Both the position numbers and the translations under genes were made by a program. From NCBI GenBank assembly GCA_947457325.1, contig CANGVU010000080.1, positions 1 through 6,340 of the forward strand: DNA of 6,340 bases, read 5' to 3'. Source of the DNA: Flavobacteriales bacterium (GTDB taxonomy: Bacteria > Bacteroidota > Bacteroidia > Flavobacteriales_D > Sanyastnellaceae). Below, piece by piece: positions 5,039 through 6,340 of this stretch (position 1 is its first letter; each line of letters begins with the position of its first letter). The notes beneath the pieces are model-generated. The model was not told the DNA's origin, searched no databases, and was given only the letters and a program-made list of their open reading frames with translations.

Positions 5039-6335
5039 TTATACCTCTGATATTAAGTTTAAAATACGCCCACATCAATTGAGCTATAAAAATACCGACC
5101 AAATATATGCTCCATGCCCTATTTACTTTATCCTTTACCTCTACAATACCCACTCCAATAAACATAATAATAAAAGGTATGATAGGCATATGGAATCTAG
5201 CTTGGAAACTATTAGCGGCAGATGTTATGACAGCCAAATAAGCTATGGTAAAAAAAATGATGGAGATATACTCTCGGAATCTATTTCTTACAACAAAATA
5301 GAAACCGATATAAAAAAAGAAATACATCATATTCCTAACCAAATCATTTTGAAATCTTGTATAGATGGCTAGTTGCCTTTCTTCTGTATTTAGGTATGAT
5401 GGAAATGGAGTAATAACAGCCCCCGTGACAATAACAGGTGCCAACGCCACTTGATCAAATTTCACATTTCCCAACATACTCTTCTCACTTTCCAAGTTTC
5501 TAGAAAAAAAATCTTCACTGTCAGACACTTGCCTCTCAATATCATCAAAAAAGCCAGCAGAAATTACCAATGAATAAAAAATATACATACCAAACAAAAC
5601 TGCAATCCACAAAAATTTTCTAGATTTCCCCTTACTTTGAATGGGAATAAATATCATCATAATTGATATAAAAACCAATACAGCCAAAAACGTACGAAAA
5701 AAGAACAAGTAAAAACAAATTAAGAAAGCCAAAAGAATTGACCATACACTCCAATTGTTTTTAGCCCTGGCATTCCAGATCAAATAAAAAGAAGTAACGA
5801 CTAAAAAAACCATAAGGGTCTCCTTCAATTGAATGCCACAAAACCAAATCAATGTTGGAAACAACATAGCAATTACTGCTGTCATTTTTGCATGCGCCTC
5901 TCCCCATGACAACCTAACAATTCTCCCCATTAACACAGCAGTTAAAGATCCCACAGCGGCATTCAGAATTCTCACGATTAACGTATGTGGTCCAAAAATA
6001 GAATACACCAAAGCCTGAAAAAGAGGATAACCAAAATCTGATCTGCTCTTCATATTGGCATTTAAAACATTCATCCATTCTCCAAAAGAAGCATCTGCCA
6101 ATTTCAAAGAAACACTGTGATAGACCCATGAGTCCGCAGCTCCAATTTCAAATGGAAAAGATTCAATGTCTAGCCAATAAGTCAGGACATACAGATAAAG
6201 CAGGAATACAAACCGAATTAAAAAACCAAACGCAAAGATTTTAATTTCTACACTTTCGTAAGATAAATTTATCCATTCTGAAGTAAAATAATTTAAACCA
6301 AAAAAGAATAAAACCACAATCAACAATCCAATCAT
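5031..6335 (-). CDS. Polytopic GT-C/GT39-like membrane glycosyltransferase
   Basis: This 434-residue protein is largely hydrophobic, with roughly ten or more membrane segments (for example about residues 2-17, 33-55, 105-125, 150-168, 172-188, 197-232, 241-262, 336-350, 356-372, 383-399 and 408-426). After the second segment comes an acidic loop, GAADSWVYHSVSLKLA (65-80), with D68 and Y72 placed like the catalytic Asp loop of GT39/ArnT-type GT-C enzymes. Further on, YPLFQALVYSIFG (103-115) and RFHMPIIP (380-387) also fit that superfamily. Such enzymes transfer a sugar from a polyprenyl-phosphate donor on the periplasmic side. A hydrophilic loop at about 262-297 would face the periplasm. It is shorter than many GT39 proteins, and a Wzy-like polymerase is the main alternative. 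The ATG at 6335 sits in a TAATG context, but the frame stays open to the window edge, so the true start could be upstream. Its stop overlaps the next gene by 8 bp. Confidence 0.75.
   Translation of the reverse strand: MIGLLIVVLFFFGLNYFTSEWINLSYESVEIKIFAFGFLIRFVFLLYLYVLTYWLDIESFPFEIGAADSWVYHSVSLKLADASFGEWMNVLNANMKSRSDFGYPLFQALVYSIFGPHTLIVRILNAAVGSLTAVLMGRIVRLSWGEAHAKMTAVIAMLFPTLIWFCGIQLKETLMVFLVVTSFYLIWNARAKNNWSVWSILLAFLICFYLFFFRTFLAVLVFISIMMIFIPIQSKGKSRKFLWIAVLFGMYIFYSLVISAGFFDDIERQVSDSEDFFSRNLESEKSMLGNVKFDQVALAPVIVTGAVITPFPSYLNTEERQLAIYTRFQNDLVRNMMYFFFYIGFYFVVRNRFREYISIIFFTIAYLAVITSAANSFQARFHMPIIPFIIMFIGVGIVEVKDKVNRAWSIYLVGIFIAQLMWAYFKLNIRGING
5044..5048 (-). promoter_or_regulatory. Ribosome binding site of the AsnB-like gene
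   Basis: AGAGG lies five bases upstream of the ATG at 5038, inside the final codons of the GT-C gene. It is the only clear Shine-Dalgarno-like match at an internal start of the five-gene unit, and it supports 5038 as the true start. Confidence 0.55.
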
Positions 6336-6340
6336 TAAAA

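Noticed and set aside
5013..5372. 119-codon plus-strand ORF
   Set aside because: It lies antisense to the GT-C gene, has no family-like motifs or ribosome binding site, and is a shadow of an AT-rich membrane-protein gene.

Overview
The window is a compact, AT-rich stretch of a bacterial surface-polysaccharide (capsule, exopolysaccharide or O-antigen-like) biosynthesis locus. Every gene I can support lies on the minus strand, so transcription runs from high to low coordinates. The likely host is a member of the Bacteroidota. This is inferred from the AT-rich composition, the mostly absent Shine-Dalgarno sequences at internal starts, and the partial gene at the low-coordinate end, whose N terminus resembles a sugar-transferase subfamily I know from that phylum. 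No rRNA, tRNA, CRISPR array or mobile element was seen.

Layout in transcription order: (1) 6335-5031, a polytopic membrane protein of the GT-C/GT39 (dolichyl-phosphate-mannose-transferase-like) type; (2) 5038-3326, an asparagine-synthetase-like amidotransferase with no N-terminal nucleophile cysteine; (3) 3333-2299, an ATP-grasp carboxylate ligase; (4) 2309-1371, a GT4-type cytoplasmic glycosyltransferase; (5) 1374-385, a FemAB/GNAT-fold acyl- or aminoacyltransferase. Consecutive genes overlap by 8, 8, 11 and 4 bp, so these five almost certainly form one translationally coupled unit. A 199-bp gap (186-384) follows, with two weak terminator-like hairpins and a dubious 32-codon ORF. The gap leads into gene (6), the 5' end of a probable initiating sugar transferase. 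It appears to start with TTG at 185 behind a good GGAGG, and it runs off the window.

How they may work together: the sugar transferase would load the first sugar phosphate onto the lipid carrier, the GT4 enzyme would extend the repeat unit in the cytoplasm, and the GT-C protein would add a sugar from a lipid-linked donor on the outer face of the inner membrane. The three genes between and after the glycosyltransferases all belong to superfamilies that typically make amide or acyl bonds by different chemistries: adenylation by the AsnB synthetase domain, acyl-phosphate by ATP-grasp, and acyl transfer by FemAB/GNAT. The most interesting reading is that this operon builds a glycan carrying amide-linked amino-acid or amidated-uronate substituents. 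That is inference from superfamily membership and operon structure; no substrate can be read from the sequence.
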